From positions 62,001 to 126,000 of the forward strand of contig JAJECP010000003.1 in NCBI GenBank assembly GCA_022821985.1: a DNA stretch of 64,000 bases. Reading direction: 5' to 3'. Shown in pieces: positions 1-9,296 of this stretch; the stretch's first letter is position 1, and every line of letters starts with the position of its first letter. The notes beneath the pieces are model-generated. The model did not search any database and had not been told where the DNA came from. It was given only the letters and a program-made list of their open reading frames with translations. The DNA is from Acidimicrobiia bacterium (GTDB lineage Bacteria > Actinomycetota > Acidimicrobiia > Acidimicrobiales > Poriferisodalaceae). Position numbers and translations under genes: made by a program.

Positions 1-2
1 GG

Positions 3-398
3 ATGATGGGCGGTCGCAGTACGGGGGCATCCTTCGGCGGCGGCTGCGGGCTTGCTTCCGATCTCATCCTTCACACGCCGTTCGGCATGTCGTTGCTCGT
101 GCTCACGCTGGTGGGGTATCTGTCGGGTGCCATCACCGAGCAGATCCCTTCGGCCGGCAGGCTCGCTCGCGCTGCCATCGCGTCACTGCTGGCAGCGGGC
201 GGGATTGGCCTGTTCGCGGGCGCTGGCTGGCTGATGGATCTCGTCTATGTGACGGAGGCACCGATCGTTCGCATCGCCATCGTGACCGGCGTTGCGTCCC
301 TGCTGACCAATCCGCTGCTCGAGCGAGCGACTCGCTGGGCCCTCATCATCCGTCCGCGCATGACCGTCAGTCCAGAAAGCGGCGCGCGCGGTGGATGA
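3..398 (+). CDS. mreD: Rod shape-determining protein MreD, probably 5'-truncated
   Basis: This small integral membrane protein belongs to the elongasome, which guides lateral cell-wall synthesis with MreB/MreC, PBP2 and RodA. 131 residues are visible. There are hydrophobic stretches at about residues 25-45, 57-80 and 88-105, and a short basic tail. MreD proteins usually have about 160 residues or more, so the true start probably lies before base 1. The assignment rests on the membrane character and on the mrdA-rodA genes that follow; the sequence alone is weakly conserved. The last 8 bases overlap the GTG start of mrdA, which suggests translational coupling. Confidence 0.7.
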   Translation: MMGGRSTGASFGGGCGLASDLILHTPFGMSLLVLTLVGYLSGAITEQIPSAGRLARAAIASLLAAGGIGLFAGAGWLMDLVYVTEAPIVRIAIVTGVASLLTNPLLERATRWALIIRPRMTVSPESGARGG

Positions 399-2649
399 GC
401 GGGTCCGCCGCCGGATGGCCTTCATCGGCATCGTGATAGTGGGCCTGTTCGGAGCGCTGTTCACCCGCCTGTGGTACCTGCAGGTACTCGAAACGGAGCA
501 GTTTGCGGTGGCTGCCGAGTCGAATCAGGTCCGCATCATCATCACGCCGCCGACGCGCGGCCGCATCCTCGACCGCCATGGCGTGGTGCTCGCGGACAAC
601 GTCCGCACCGGCGTGGTGACCTATGACCACTCGAGATACAGCGAGCAGCACACCGAAGCCGTGCTGACCGAACTGGCTGACCTGCTCGATGTGCCTGCTG
701 AGCGTCTCAGCCAGGGTTTTGCAGACCAGCGCACCCACCCGCTCGCCCCGAAAGTGGTCGCGACGGGTCTCGATGAAGACGGCCTGCTGAGGGTGGCGGA
801 GCGCTCGATTGCCGGAGTGGAGGCCAGGTGGGATTGGGTGCGGGTGTACCCCCAGAACGAGGTGGGCGCGCACATCGTCGGTTACGTCGGTGCGATGTCG
901 GAGCGCCAGCATCGCGAGCTGATCGATGACGGCTACCTGCCGTACGAGCGGGTCGGCAGGGCTGGCATCGAGGGTCTCTTCGAAGCGGAGCTCCACGGCG
1001 AACCCGGGCGCACCAAGCTCGAGGTCGACCGGCAAGACCGCGTGCAGCGGATATTGGCCGATGTCCCCCCCGAACCGGGAGACGACATCGTGCTGTCCAT
1101 CGACGTCGAATTGCAGGCCGCCGCCGAGTCATACCTGCGGCAGGGACTCATCGCCGCTCGCAAGACAGTGAGCGAGGACTCCGGCTTCTTCTACCCGGCG
1201 CTCACCGGGGCTGCTGTCGTGATGGACGTGCGCAACGGCGACGTGCTGGCCATGGTGTCGCACCCGACCTACGACCCCACGTGGATGGTCGAGGGACTGT
1301 CGTTGGCGGAGTACCGGTCGGTATTCGAGAATCCCTACGCTCCCGGCGCGCTCAACAACCTCGCCGTGCAAGGCACCTACTCGCCCGGGTCGGTGTTCAA
1401 GCCGGTGACGGCGCTCGCCGGTCTGGACGCGGGGCTCATCTCGCCGCGGGCGGCCTTCCACGACGTGGGCTACTACAGGATCCCCGATGCGCGTGGCTGC
1501 ACCGGCCGCTGCACGTTCTTCAATGCCGATAGGGCTGCCCTCGGCACCTTGGACCTCTCCGGGGCATTGACCCGATCGAGCGACGCGTACTTCTACAAGG
1601 TGTCCGACGACCTGTTCTGGATCGATGGCCCTGAGCAGTGGGCAATCCAGGACATGGCCCGCTCGCTCGGTTTCGGATCCCCGACCGGCGTGCAGCTGCC
1701 GTTCGAGAAATCGGGCCGGGTGCCCGACGGTGACGTCAAGCAGACCCTCTTCGAGCTGAGCCCCGAGGCCTACAACCCCTACGACGAACCAGCGCGATGG
1801 TTCCCGGGCGACAACATCAACACCGGTATCGGCCAGGGGCTTGTCGCCGTGACACCGATGCAGCTCGCCAACGCCTACGCCACGATGGCCAATGGCGGGA
1901 CGCTCTTCTCGCCGAACATCGTCGAAGCGGTGGTTTCGCGCCGCGCCGAGTCGTTCGGCGAGCCGGTACTGACCTTCGAACCCCGGGTGCTCGATGTGGT
2001 GGACTTCCCCGCAGGAAGCGCTGTGGTGAGGGAAGGGCTGAGCAACGTCACGAATTCCCGGTTGCGAGGCACTGCCGCGAAGGCCTTCGACGGCTATGAC
2101 CACGAGGGCTATCCGGTGTCGGGCAAGACCGGCACGGCCCAGGCGCAGGGTTTGAACGCGGTGCTGCGGCGCAAGAAGGAGGACACGGCGGTGTTCGTTG
2201 CGTGGGCGCCGTCACACGATCCTCGCTATGCCGTCGCTGTGGTCATGGAAGAAGCGGGCTACGGCGGCGAGGCAGCCGCACCCGTGGCTCGGCGGATCCT
2301 TGAGGCAGTGCGGGCCTACGAGCAGCGCTGGCCCGAGCCCCAGATTGCGTTCTCGCCGCCTCAGCCCGAGTGCCCCGAGGTGCCAGAGGCGCTGCGAGGT
2401 GATCCGGCATTCCTGGGCTACGTGCCCGAAGGCTGCCCGTGGGGCGTCCAGCTGCCTCGGGCGAACACGCCCTCGGATGCGGACGGCGACGGCATCCCCG
2501 ATGTGGACCAGATCGAGGGTGCCCTGCCCGCCAGCCCCCAGCGCCGCAGGGGGGCACTGCGGCGCAATCAAACACGCCGCAGGGGGGCACTGCGGCGCAA
2601 TCAAACCCGCCGCAGAGGGGCACTGATCAGGGCTGGGGCTGGGTCATGA
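391..2649 (+). CDS. mrdA: Penicillin-binding protein 2, peptidoglycan transpeptidase
   Basis: This 752-residue class B penicillin-binding protein cross-links peptidoglycan during elongation and works with RodA. It has an N-terminal membrane anchor at about residues 9-28, a dimerisation region, and a transpeptidase domain with all three active-site motifs: S334-V-F-K337, S396-S-D398 (the SxD form typical of PBP2) and K579-T-G. The GTG start at 391 overlaps mreD by 8 bases. The C-terminus is unusual: after the catalytic domain come a Cys/Pro-rich stretch, an Asp-rich DADGDGIPD segment resembling a calcium-binding thrombospondin type 3 repeat, and a basic tail built from 11-residue repeats. The stop overlaps the rodA start (ATGA). 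Confidence 0.95.
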   Translation: MDERVRRRMAFIGIVIVGLFGALFTRLWYLQVLETEQFAVAAESNQVRIIITPPTRGRILDRHGVVLADNVRTGVVTYDHSRYSEQHTEAVLTELADLLDVPAERLSQGFADQRTHPLAPKVVATGLDEDGLLRVAERSIAGVEARWDWVRVYPQNEVGAHIVGYVGAMSERQHRELIDDGYLPYERVGRAGIEGLFEAELHGEPGRTKLEVDRQDRVQRILADVPPEPGDDIVLSIDVELQAAAESYLRQGLIAARKTVSEDSGFFYPALTGAAVVMDVRNGDVLAMVSHPTYDPTWMVEGLSLAEYRSVFENPYAPGALNNLAVQGTYSPGSVFKPVTALAGLDAGLISPRAAFHDVGYYRIPDARGCTGRCTFFNADRAALGTLDLSGALTRSSDAYFYKVSDDLFWIDGPEQWAIQDMARSLGFGSPTGVQLPFEKSGRVPDGDVKQTLFELSPEAYNPYDEPARWFPGDNINTGIGQGLVAVTPMQLANAYATMANGGTLFSPNIVEAVVSRRAESFGEPVLTFEPRVLDVVDFPAGSAVVREGLSNVTNSRLRGTAAKAFDGYDHEGYPVSGKTGTAQAQGLNAVLRRKKEDTAVFVAWAPSHDPRYAVAVVMEEAGYGGEAAAPVARRILEAVRAYEQRWPEPQIAFSPPQPECPEVPEALRGDPAFLGYVPEGCPWGVQLPRANTPSDADGDGIPDVDQIEGALPASPQRRRGALRRNQTRRRGALRRNQTRRRGALIRAGAGS
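2542..2625 (+). repeat. 33-bp in-frame tandem repeat at the 3' end of mrdA
   Basis: There are two full copies (2542-2574 and 2575-2607) and a partial third from 2608. Each encodes RRRGALRRNQT, so the PBP2 tail becomes strongly basic. Because 33 is a multiple of 3, copy-number change would keep the frame. The near-identity of the copies suggests recent expansion. Confidence 0.9.
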
Positions 2650-3815
2650 TCGCACGGCTGCTGAATCGTTCCCAAACACGGCGCGAGCTGCAGTCGCCAG
2701 CGTGGTTCGCCGACTACTCATTGGCGCTGGCTGCGATAGCGATAGCGCTGCTCGGCGTCGCGATGAACTACTCCTCCACATGGCGAAGCCTGTCCTTCGA
2801 AGGCAGCGACCCGTGGACCGTGGCGCGACGCCAGGCAATCTTCGTGGGCGTCGGCATCGTGGTGATGATCATCGCTGCCGTTGTCGACTACCGGGTGCTG
2901 CGTTTCTACGCGACACCTGCCTACCTGTTGGCTCTCGGGGCGCTGGGGGCGCTGCTGTTCTGGGGACCCGAGATTCGCAATGCGCGGTCGTGGTTCGTGC
3001 TGCCGGGCGTCGGATTCCAGGTGCAGCCCTCCGAGTTCGCCAAGCTCGTCGTGATCGTGTCGCTGGCGGCGTTCGTGGCCAGCCACGAGGGATACCTGCG
3101 CTTCGACACGTTGTTCAACGCGGGCCTGCTGCTGGTGGTGCCCATGAGCCTGATCTACCTGCAACCAGACCTCGGCACGATGCTGGTCTTCGTGGCCGTC
3201 GCCATGGGCATGCTGCTGGTCGCAGGGGCGCAGCTGCGCCACATCGTGGTCATTTCGCTCAGCGGAATCCTGGCGCTCGTGCTGGTGTTCAGCATCGACG
3301 CGTTCCAAGGCCCCCGCTTGCTCAGCGAGACGCAGCGAAACCGCCTGACGGCATTCCTAGATCAAGACTTCGAGCCTCTGGAAGCCTCGTACAACCTGCG
3401 TCAGAGCCAGATTGCCATCGGTGCGGGCGGCATTTGGGGCCAAGGCTGGAAGCAAGGCACCCAAACCAACCTGGACTTGGTTCCCGAGCAGCACAACGAT
3501 TTCATCTTCACGGCGCTGGGAGAGGAATTCGGCCTCGTCGGCGGCACGCTCCTGCTCGCGCTGTATGCCTACATGTCCGTGCGCATTTGGCAGATTGCCC
3601 GCGTCGCCAGCGACCCGTTCGGACGATTACTCACCGTCGGCATCCTCTCCATGCTGCTGTTCCAGGTGTTTCAGAACATCGGCATGACCATCGGCATCAT
3701 GCCCATCACTGGTATCCCGTTACCGCTCATGAGCCATGGCGGTTCTGGCACGGTCACCGCCTTCGCAGCGGTAGGCATCGTCATCAGTGTCGGAGCGCGG
3801 CGCTACACCCTCTAA
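2646..3815 (+). CDS. rodA: SEDS-family peptidoglycan glycosyltransferase RodA
   Basis: This 389-residue polytopic membrane protein of the SEDS family polymerises lipid II glycan strands during elongation, as partner of the PBP2 encoded just upstream. About ten hydrophobic segments are visible. Conserved SEDS features include NARSWFVLPG followed by QPSEFAKL, the YLQPDLGT motif with its functionally important Asp, the PEQHNDFIF loop, and the C-terminal GIPLPLMSHGGSG motif. The start is the ATG inside the ATGA overlap with mrdA; the same frame stays open further upstream, but only as a shadow of mrdA. Confidence 0.95.
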   Translation: MIARLLNRSQTRRELQSPAWFADYSLALAAIAIALLGVAMNYSSTWRSLSFEGSDPWTVARRQAIFVGVGIVVMIIAAVVDYRVLRFYATPAYLLALGALGALLFWGPEIRNARSWFVLPGVGFQVQPSEFAKLVVIVSLAAFVASHEGYLRFDTLFNAGLLLVVPMSLIYLQPDLGTMLVFVAVAMGMLLVAGAQLRHIVVISLSGILALVLVFSIDAFQGPRLLSETQRNRLTAFLDQDFEPLEASYNLRQSQIAIGAGGIWGQGWKQGTQTNLDLVPEQHNDFIFTALGEEFGLVGGTLLLALYAYMSVRIWQIARVASDPFGRLLTVGILSMLLFQVFQNIGMTIGIMPITGIPLPLMSHGGSGTVTAFAAVGIVISVGARRYTL

Positions 3816-3855
3816 CGCTTCACTATCTGGCTGGGCCGGTAGCGTTGAGGTTGCA

Positions 3856-5865
3856 ATGACAACGCTGTGGCCCCGGCTCGAGCCTTTGCTGCCACGTGTC
3901 TCCAAGCCGGCGAGGTACATCGGCTGCGAGGACGGGATGCAACGACCGACCGCCGGCCCGCACCTCACGTCGTGGCTTCTGGCCTATCCCGACACGTACG
4001 AGATCGGTTTGCCGAACCAGGGCTTGCAGATCCTCTATGAGCTGCTGAACGAGCGTCCGGACGCCAGCGCCGAGCGCACATACGCGCCGTGGATCGATCT
4101 GGAAGCCGAGATGCGAGCCGCGGGGCTACCGCTGTTCTCGGTGGACACGCACCGGGCGGCAGGCGACTTCGACATCATCGCCTTCAACCTCTCGGCTGAG
4201 CTCGTGTACACCAACGTGCTGAACTGCATCGATCTGGCGGGGTTGGAAGTGCGTGCAGCCCGGCGTAACGATGACGACCCGCTCATCGGCGCCGGCGGTC
4301 ATTGCGCCTACAACCCCGAGCCCTTGGCGGACTTCGTGGACTTCTTCGTCATCGGCGATGGCGAGGAAGTGGTCTCCGAGATCACCGAAGCGGTCGGTGC
4401 CTGGAAGCGAACCGGCAAGCGGCCGGGCACGCGCTCCACGATCCTGCGAGACCTCGCCGGCATCGAGGGTGTGTATGTGCCGGCGATGTACGACGTTGCC
4501 TACGACGGGCCGGCACTCGCCGCCGTCACGCCGAAGTACCCGGACGTGCCGGCGCTGGTCGCCAAGCGCACGGTGGCCGATCTTGCCGAGTGGCCGTATC
4601 CGCGGCGGCAGCTCGTGCCGGTGACCGAGGTCGTCCATGACCGGCTCTCGGTCGAGGTGTTCCGGGGATGCACCCGGGGCTGCCGTTTCTGCCAGGCGGG
4701 AATGATCACCCGTCCGGTTCGTGAGCGCCCCGCTGCCCAGGTCCGCGAGATGGTGACTTCAGGCCTCGAGCGCAGCGGTTACGACGAAGTCAGCTTGATG
4801 TCGCTGTCGACGGCCGATTACAGCGGGATCGCCGAGCTCGTGCGCGACACGGTCACGGGCGGCAACATCACAGCCGGCGCTAGCAACACAGCCGGCGCTG
4901 ATGCCAACCGGATCAGCGTCTCGCTGCCCAGCATGCGCGTCGATGCGTTTACCGTCGATGTGGCAGCCCAAGTGTCACGCGCCCGCCGCACGGGGCTCAC
5001 CTTCGCCCCGGAGGCCGGTTCGTGGCGGCTGCGCCAGATCATCAACAAGCTCATCACTGAAGAAGACCTGTACGGGGCGGTGCGCTCGGCTTACAGCCAG
5101 GGCTGGCATCGCATGAAGCTGTACTTCCTCACGGGCTTGCCTTCGGAGATGGACCCCGACACCGAGGCCATCGCCCATTTGGCCGCTGCCTGCACCCAGA
5201 TCGGGCAGGAATACACCAAGCGCGCATCGGTGACCGTGTCGCTGGGGGGCTTCGTGCCCAAACCGCATACGCCGTTCCAGTGGTTCGGGCAGAACCCGCC
5301 CGAAGAGCTGGCGCGCAAGGTGCGGTTGGTGCGCTCGGCGCTGGGCCGCAATCGGCGAGTGCAGCTGAAGTGGCACGATCCGGCCGCGTCGACTGCCGAG
5401 GGCATCGCCAGCCGGGGTGATCGACGCGTCGGGGCGGTCATCGAATACGTCTGGCGCAAGGGCGGCACGTTCCAGGAGTGGAGCGAGCGCTTCGACTTGG
5501 CCTTATGGGAAGAGGCCATGGCAGCGTGCGGCCTCAGCCTTGACTGGTACGTGTATCGCCATCGAGGCGAGCACGAGGTGCTGCCCTGGGACCACATCGG
5601 CGCCGGGCTGCACCGCGACTTTCTCTGGCACGACTGGCAGGACGCCCTCGCCGGGCATGGCCTGCCTGACTGCCGATGGACCCCGTGCTACGACTGCGGG
5701 GCCTGTACTGAATATGGGATCGAGCACATGGTTGCGTCCCCTGTCGCCCCCAATGGCGGCAGTCAGGGGACGGGACAGGATCTCGCGACCGGCCATCTCG
5801 TGCCGGTTGAGCTGCGCCCCCGCCAGTTGGCGGGCGCAGGCGCACCGAGCGGGGGTGGCGCATGA
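3856..5865 (+). CDS. Radical SAM protein with B12-binding-like N-terminus, TIGR03960 family
   Basis: This 669-residue radical SAM enzyme is of the type that sits upstream of rng in many bacteria, next to a TIGR03936/DUF2344 partner. The N-terminal 200 or so residues resemble a B12-binding-like domain. The 4Fe-4S motif is C272-x3-C276-x2-C279. Near the C-terminus is a second Cys cluster (C611, C614, C617). The reaction is not established for the family; a role in RNA or ribosome modification is only inferred from neighbours. The ATG at 3856 was chosen because the longer frame from 3787 overlaps rodA. An internal TAGA duplication lies at 4870-4899. Confidence 0.85.
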   Translation: MTTLWPRLEPLLPRVSKPARYIGCEDGMQRPTAGPHLTSWLLAYPDTYEIGLPNQGLQILYELLNERPDASAERTYAPWIDLEAEMRAAGLPLFSVDTHRAAGDFDIIAFNLSAELVYTNVLNCIDLAGLEVRAARRNDDDPLIGAGGHCAYNPEPLADFVDFFVIGDGEEVVSEITEAVGAWKRTGKRPGTRSTILRDLAGIEGVYVPAMYDVAYDGPALAAVTPKYPDVPALVAKRTVADLAEWPYPRRQLVPVTEVVHDRLSVEVFRGCTRGCRFCQAGMITRPVRERPAAQVREMVTSGLERSGYDEVSLMSLSTADYSGIAELVRDTVTGGNITAGASNTAGADANRISVSLPSMRVDAFTVDVAAQVSRARRTGLTFAPEAGSWRLRQIINKLITEEDLYGAVRSAYSQGWHRMKLYFLTGLPSEMDPDTEAIAHLAAACTQIGQEYTKRASVTVSLGGFVPKPHTPFQWFGQNPPEELARKVRLVRSALGRNRRVQLKWHDPAASTAEGIASRGDRRVGAVIEYVWRKGGTFQEWSERFDLALWEEAMAACGLSLDWYVYRHRGEHEVLPWDHIGAGLHRDFLWHDWQDALAGHGLPDCRWTPCYDCGACTEYGIEHMVASPVAPNGGSQGTGQDLATGHLVPVELRPRQLAGAGAPSGGGA

Positions 5866-5926
5866 TGCGCTGGGCCCTGACGCTGGTGCCGAGCTGCAGT
5901 GCCGCTCCCACCCTCATGGGTGGGAG

Positions 5927-6751
5927 ATGTCGTTGAGGCTGCGCGTCCGCTTTTCCAAGGTCGGCAAGATCCGGTTCATCGGTCACCGCGACGTGGCGCG
6001 CGTCACCGAGCGCGCCGTGCGCAAGGTGGGGTTGCCGGTGGCCTACAGCCAGGGCTTCTCGCCTCGGATGAAGCTGAGCTTCGGACTGGCGCTGCCCACC
6101 GGGTACGAGTCGGAGGCCGAGTTCGTGGAGCTGCCGCTCGTTGCAGACGCGGTGCGCGACGGGGGTGCTGCAGAGCCAGGTGCCAGGCATGCAGCGGGTC
6201 CTGTGATTGTCTGCCGGGGCGGAACTCACGCACCCTGCGAACGCGGGCTGCCGTCGACTGCCCCGAGCTACTGCACCGTTGCAGGGGCGCTCAGCGAGGC
6301 GCTGCCGGTGGGCATGGAGGTGTCCGCTGTGACGTTGGTCGACGGACGCGGCCCGTCGCTGCAAGCGGCGGTTCACACGTGCGGTTGGCAGTTCGAGATC
6401 GTCGGGCTCGATGCATCCGCAGCAGCGAAAGCGGTTGCAGACCTCCTTGCCGCCGGTACCGTCGTAACTGAACGGGTGCACAAAGGCGAGACCGTGAGTT
6501 CGAATATTCGGCCCAGCGTTGAGGTGCTGCAGGTGGTCGGATGCTCGGATCGAGGGGCGGTGCTGAGCGCCGAGCTGTCAGCCACGCCCCGGGTGGTGCG
6601 CCCTAGCGAACTGGTGCCGGCGCTCGCGCCGGCACACGAGATGGGCATAGCCCGGAGAACACATCAATGGACGAGCGGCGCCGCGGGACGAGCCGAACCG
6701 GCCGTGCCTGCCATGTGCGCCCAGAGACACAAGGAACCCATCAGTGGATGA
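5927..6751 (+). CDS. Radical SAM-linked DUF2344 protein, TIGR03936 family
   Basis: This 274-residue partner of the upstream radical SAM protein belongs to a family almost always encoded beside TIGR03960. The family signature is clear at the start: FSKVGKIRFIGHRD, then SQGFSPRMKLSFGLALPTGYES. After about residue 70 there is a Cys-containing stretch of about 40 residues that looks like an insertion, and the C-terminal 40 residues also look unconserved. The ATG at 5927 is preferred because the family starts with this strand; the open frame upstream overlaps the previous gene. Its end overlaps the GTG start of rng by 8 bases. Confidence 0.82.
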   Translation: MSLRLRVRFSKVGKIRFIGHRDVARVTERAVRKVGLPVAYSQGFSPRMKLSFGLALPTGYESEAEFVELPLVADAVRDGGAAEPGARHAAGPVIVCRGGTHAPCERGLPSTAPSYCTVAGALSEALPVGMEVSAVTLVDGRGPSLQAAVHTCGWQFEIVGLDASAAAKAVADLLAAGTVVTERVHKGETVSSNIRPSVEVLQVVGCSDRGAVLSAELSATPRVVRPSELVPALAPAHEMGIARRTHQWTSGAAGRAEPAVPAMCAQRHKEPISG

Positions 6752-8570
6752 ATCAACACTGAACGACACAACCCCTGCCGTGCGCAAACGACGACTGGTC
6801 GTGCCCCCCACGCAGAACGAACCCACCGAGGACAAACCAGAATCTAAGGCAAAGCCCAAGACCAAGGCGAAGTCGGCATCCAAGGCCAAGCCCAAAGCCG
6901 GAGCTGAACCCGAGCAGAAGTCGAAGGCCGATTCGCCTCAAGCCGAGCCTGAGTCTGCGAAGCCGCCGGTGCCGCCGGTGCCGCCGCCGGCTCGCAAGCC
7001 CCAGATCGGCGACAGCCGCCCGGCGCCGTCTCAGCAAGCACCCGAGAGCGAGGGCTCCGGTGGGCGCCGCCGTCGCAGGCGGGGCGGTCGAGGACGCGGC
7101 GGACGCGGCCGATCCAGCGAGGCCGCTACGAGCACCGCGGAGACTCGCAATGGCTCCCATGCGCCTGTCGAAGCCATCCTGGCCGATCAGCGGCCGCTGG
7201 AGCTCGACGACGACCAGCTCACTGAACGCCGCGGCAAGTACCGCAACGGCAAGCCGCTGGGCCGCTACCGGATGTGCGTTCATGTCTCCGAGGGAGCGAC
7301 GCACATCGCCGTGCTCGAAGGCCGATCGCTCATCGAGTACTACGTGAGCCGGCCTTCCGACGACGTCTCCGAGATTTACGGGAACCTCTATCTCGGTCGG
7401 GTACGGCGTGTGCTTCCGGGCATGGAGGCGGCGTTCGTCGACATCGGCACGCCCAAGCAGGCCGTGCTCTATCGAGGCGATCTGACCGTTGCGTCCGACG
7501 AGAGCGATGATGACAACGGATCGGAGCGCAAACGGGCCGGCGGGCGCCGGGGGCGTTCCGTGGCGGGGCCCGCGATCGGCGAGCTGATCAAGAATGGCCA
7601 GACGGTCATGTGTCAGGTCATCAAGAACCCGATCGGCCACAAGGGCGCTCGCCTGACCACGGAGGTGTCGCTGCCGGGCCGCTTCGTGGTGCTCATTCCG
7701 AACAGCAGCGTGATGGGCATCTCGCGCCGCCTGCCCAGCCGCGAGCGGCGCCGGCTGCGCAGCCTGCTGGCCAAGGAGATCCCCGATGGCTTCGGTGTCA
7801 TCCTGCGGACGGCTGCCGAGAACGTCACTGCGGCCGAAATCCGCCGCGACATCGAACGGCTCACGCAGCAGTGGACCAAGATCTCCGAACTGGCGGAACG
7901 CTCCGATGCGCCTGTGCTGCTGTTCCGGGAGCCCGAGTTGGCCGTGCGCATCATCCGGGAGCAGTTCACCGCCGATTTCCGTGAAGTGGTGATCGATGAC
8001 CCGGCGCTGTTCGAACAGGTCAAGGGCTACATGCAGGCGGTGGCGGCACCGCTGGTGGACCGCATCCGGTACTACGACCCGGTCGCTGAACGTTTGCCGC
8101 TGTTCGAGCGGGTGCACGTGGCTGAGCAGGTGGGCAAGGCCACCGACCGCAAGGTCTGGCTGCCGTCGGGCGGGTCGCTCATCATCGAGCACACTGAAGC
8201 GTTGACGGTGATCGACGTCAACACAGGGCGCAACGTGGGCAAGTCCAGCCTGAACGAGACGCTGTTCCAGAACAACCTGGAGGCCGCCACCGAGATTGCG
8301 AAGCAGCTGCGGCTGCGGGACATCGGCGGGATCATCATCATCGATTTCGTGGACATGGACGACAAGCAGCAGCGGGAAAAGCTCATGTCAACGCTGAACG
8401 AGGCGCTCGCCCGCGACAAGACCCGCACGGCCACCGAACCGATTTCGGACATGGGCATTGTGCAGATGACCCGGATGCGCACCGGTGAGGGGTTGCTGGA
8501 GTCGATGTCGGACCCGTGCGATGTGTGCGAGGGACGCGGTATCCAGCTGCGCGAATCGCTGTTTGCCTGA
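6744..8570 (+). CDS. rng: Ribonuclease E/G family endoribonuclease
   Basis: This 608-residue endonuclease for mRNA decay and rRNA/tRNA processing may be named rne or rng. The N-terminal 120 residues are disordered: a Lys/Ala/Pro/Glu-rich segment, then an Arg/Gly patch at about residues 107-125, as in actinobacterial RNase E, where basic flanks bind RNA or partners. The catalytic part follows with an S1-type domain (about 175-310), the DNase-I-like subdomain with Asp491 and Asp534 (43 residues apart, as in the E. coli enzyme), and a zinc-link motif C592-x2-C595. The GTG start overlaps the upstream gene by 8 bases. Confidence 0.93.
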   Translation: MDESTLNDTTPAVRKRRLVVPPTQNEPTEDKPESKAKPKTKAKSASKAKPKAGAEPEQKSKADSPQAEPESAKPPVPPVPPPARKPQIGDSRPAPSQQAPESEGSGGRRRRRRGGRGRGGRGRSSEAATSTAETRNGSHAPVEAILADQRPLELDDDQLTERRGKYRNGKPLGRYRMCVHVSEGATHIAVLEGRSLIEYYVSRPSDDVSEIYGNLYLGRVRRVLPGMEAAFVDIGTPKQAVLYRGDLTVASDESDDDNGSERKRAGGRRGRSVAGPAIGELIKNGQTVMCQVIKNPIGHKGARLTTEVSLPGRFVVLIPNSSVMGISRRLPSRERRRLRSLLAKEIPDGFGVILRTAAENVTAAEIRRDIERLTQQWTKISELAERSDAPVLLFREPELAVRIIREQFTADFREVVIDDPALFEQVKGYMQAVAAPLVDRIRYYDPVAERLPLFERVHVAEQVGKATDRKVWLPSGGSLIIEHTEALTVIDVNTGRNVGKSSLNETLFQNNLEAATEIAKQLRLRDIGGIIIIDFVDMDDKQQREKLMSTLNEALARDKTRTATEPISDMGIVQMTRMRTGEGLLESMSDPCDVCEGRGIQLRESLFA

Positions 8571-8623
8571 GGACCAGAGGCTGAGCCTCCAAAAACCACT
8601 CGCCGATCCAGCGGCCTCATCGG

Positions 8624-8629
8624 TATCCT
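8624..8629 (+). promoter_or_regulatory. Putative -10 element for rplU-rpmA
   Basis: TATCCT ends 9 bases before the rplU ATG, so the transcript would start at or within about 3 bases of the start codon. No clear Shine-Dalgarno lies between. No convincing -35 was seen. Confidence 0.4.
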
Positions 8630-8638
8630 CTCCAACTG

Positions 8639-8950
8639 ATGTACGCAGTCATCGCTACCGGCGGCAAGCAGCGCCGCGTCGAGGCCGGCCAGCGGCTCGA
8701 CATTGAGCTGCTCGCGGTGCCGCCCGGCGAAGAGGTCACCTTCACGCCGGTTCTGGTGGTGGATGACGGCGCAGTGCTGGCGACGCCCGACGAGTTGGTC
8801 GGAGCCTCGGTGACCGGTCGGGTGGTCGGCGAGGTCAAGGGGCCCAAGATCGACGGCTTCACCTACAAGAACGCCACCACCAACCGGCGCAGGTGGGGAC
8901 ACCGGCAGCGCTACAGCACGGTCGAGATCACCCACATCGCCACCGCTTAG
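8639..8950 (+). CDS. rplU: 50S ribosomal protein L21
   Basis: This 103-residue ribosomal protein is part of the large subunit and contacts 23S rRNA. It has full family length, with the typical [11 protein letters not shown] start and a C-terminal GHRQ-containing segment ahead of VEITHI. It follows rng and precedes rpmA at a 46-bp spacing, the usual L21-L27 order, and the two are very probably cotranscribed. Confidence 0.97.
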   Translation: MYAVIATGGKQRRVEAGQRLDIELLAVPPGEEVTFTPVLVVDDGAVLATPDELVGASVTGRVVGEVKGPKIDGFTYKNATTNRRRWGHRQRYSTVEITHIATA

Positions 8951-8996
8951 GGGCATCCCGGCAGGCACGCGAGACCGGACACCAAAGGACAGCACC

Positions 8997-9248
8997 ATGT
9001 CGAAGACCAAGGGCGGAGGCTCCACTCGCAACGGGCGCGACTCTGTGGCAAAGCGCCTTGGGGTCAAGGTCTATTCGGGACAGACCATCGACGCCGGCGG
9101 CATCATCGTGCGCCAGCGGGGCACCAAGTTCCATCCGGGGCGGAATGTGGGCCGCGGCAAGGACGACACGCTGTTCGCGACAGCTCCCGGCGTCGTGCGT
9201 TTCGGCTTCCGCCGCGGTCGCCGACTCGTTGACGTTGTGCCGTCGTAG
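8997..9248 (+). CDS. rpmA: 50S ribosomal protein L27
   Basis: This 83-residue L27 acts near the peptidyl-transferase centre. The basic, glycine-rich family features are present: [12 protein letters not shown] near the start, then [10 protein letters not shown]. There is no cleavable N-terminal extension before the MSKTKGGGS start. A purine-rich AAAGGA (8984-8989) lies 7 bases before the ATG, so this gene is translated from a leadered message, unlike many others in the window. Confidence 0.97.
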   Translation: MSKTKGGGSTRNGRDSVAKRLGVKVYSGQTIDAGGIIVRQRGTKFHPGRNVGRGKDDTLFATAPGVVRFGFRRGRRLVDVVPS

Positions 9249-9296
9249 TTCGCCCGTACTTCATCCCGAGACCTGTAAGCGTCTGCGAGGACGCTG

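Noticed and set aside
1129-2103. Long minus-strand open frames opposite mrdA and other genes
   Set aside because: They mirror high-GC codon bias of the real genes, lack recognisable motifs and have no promoter or ribosome-binding signs.
8579-8595. Intrinsic terminator after rng
   Set aside because: The GAGGC/GCCTC stem has only 5 pairs and is followed by A bases, not a T tract.
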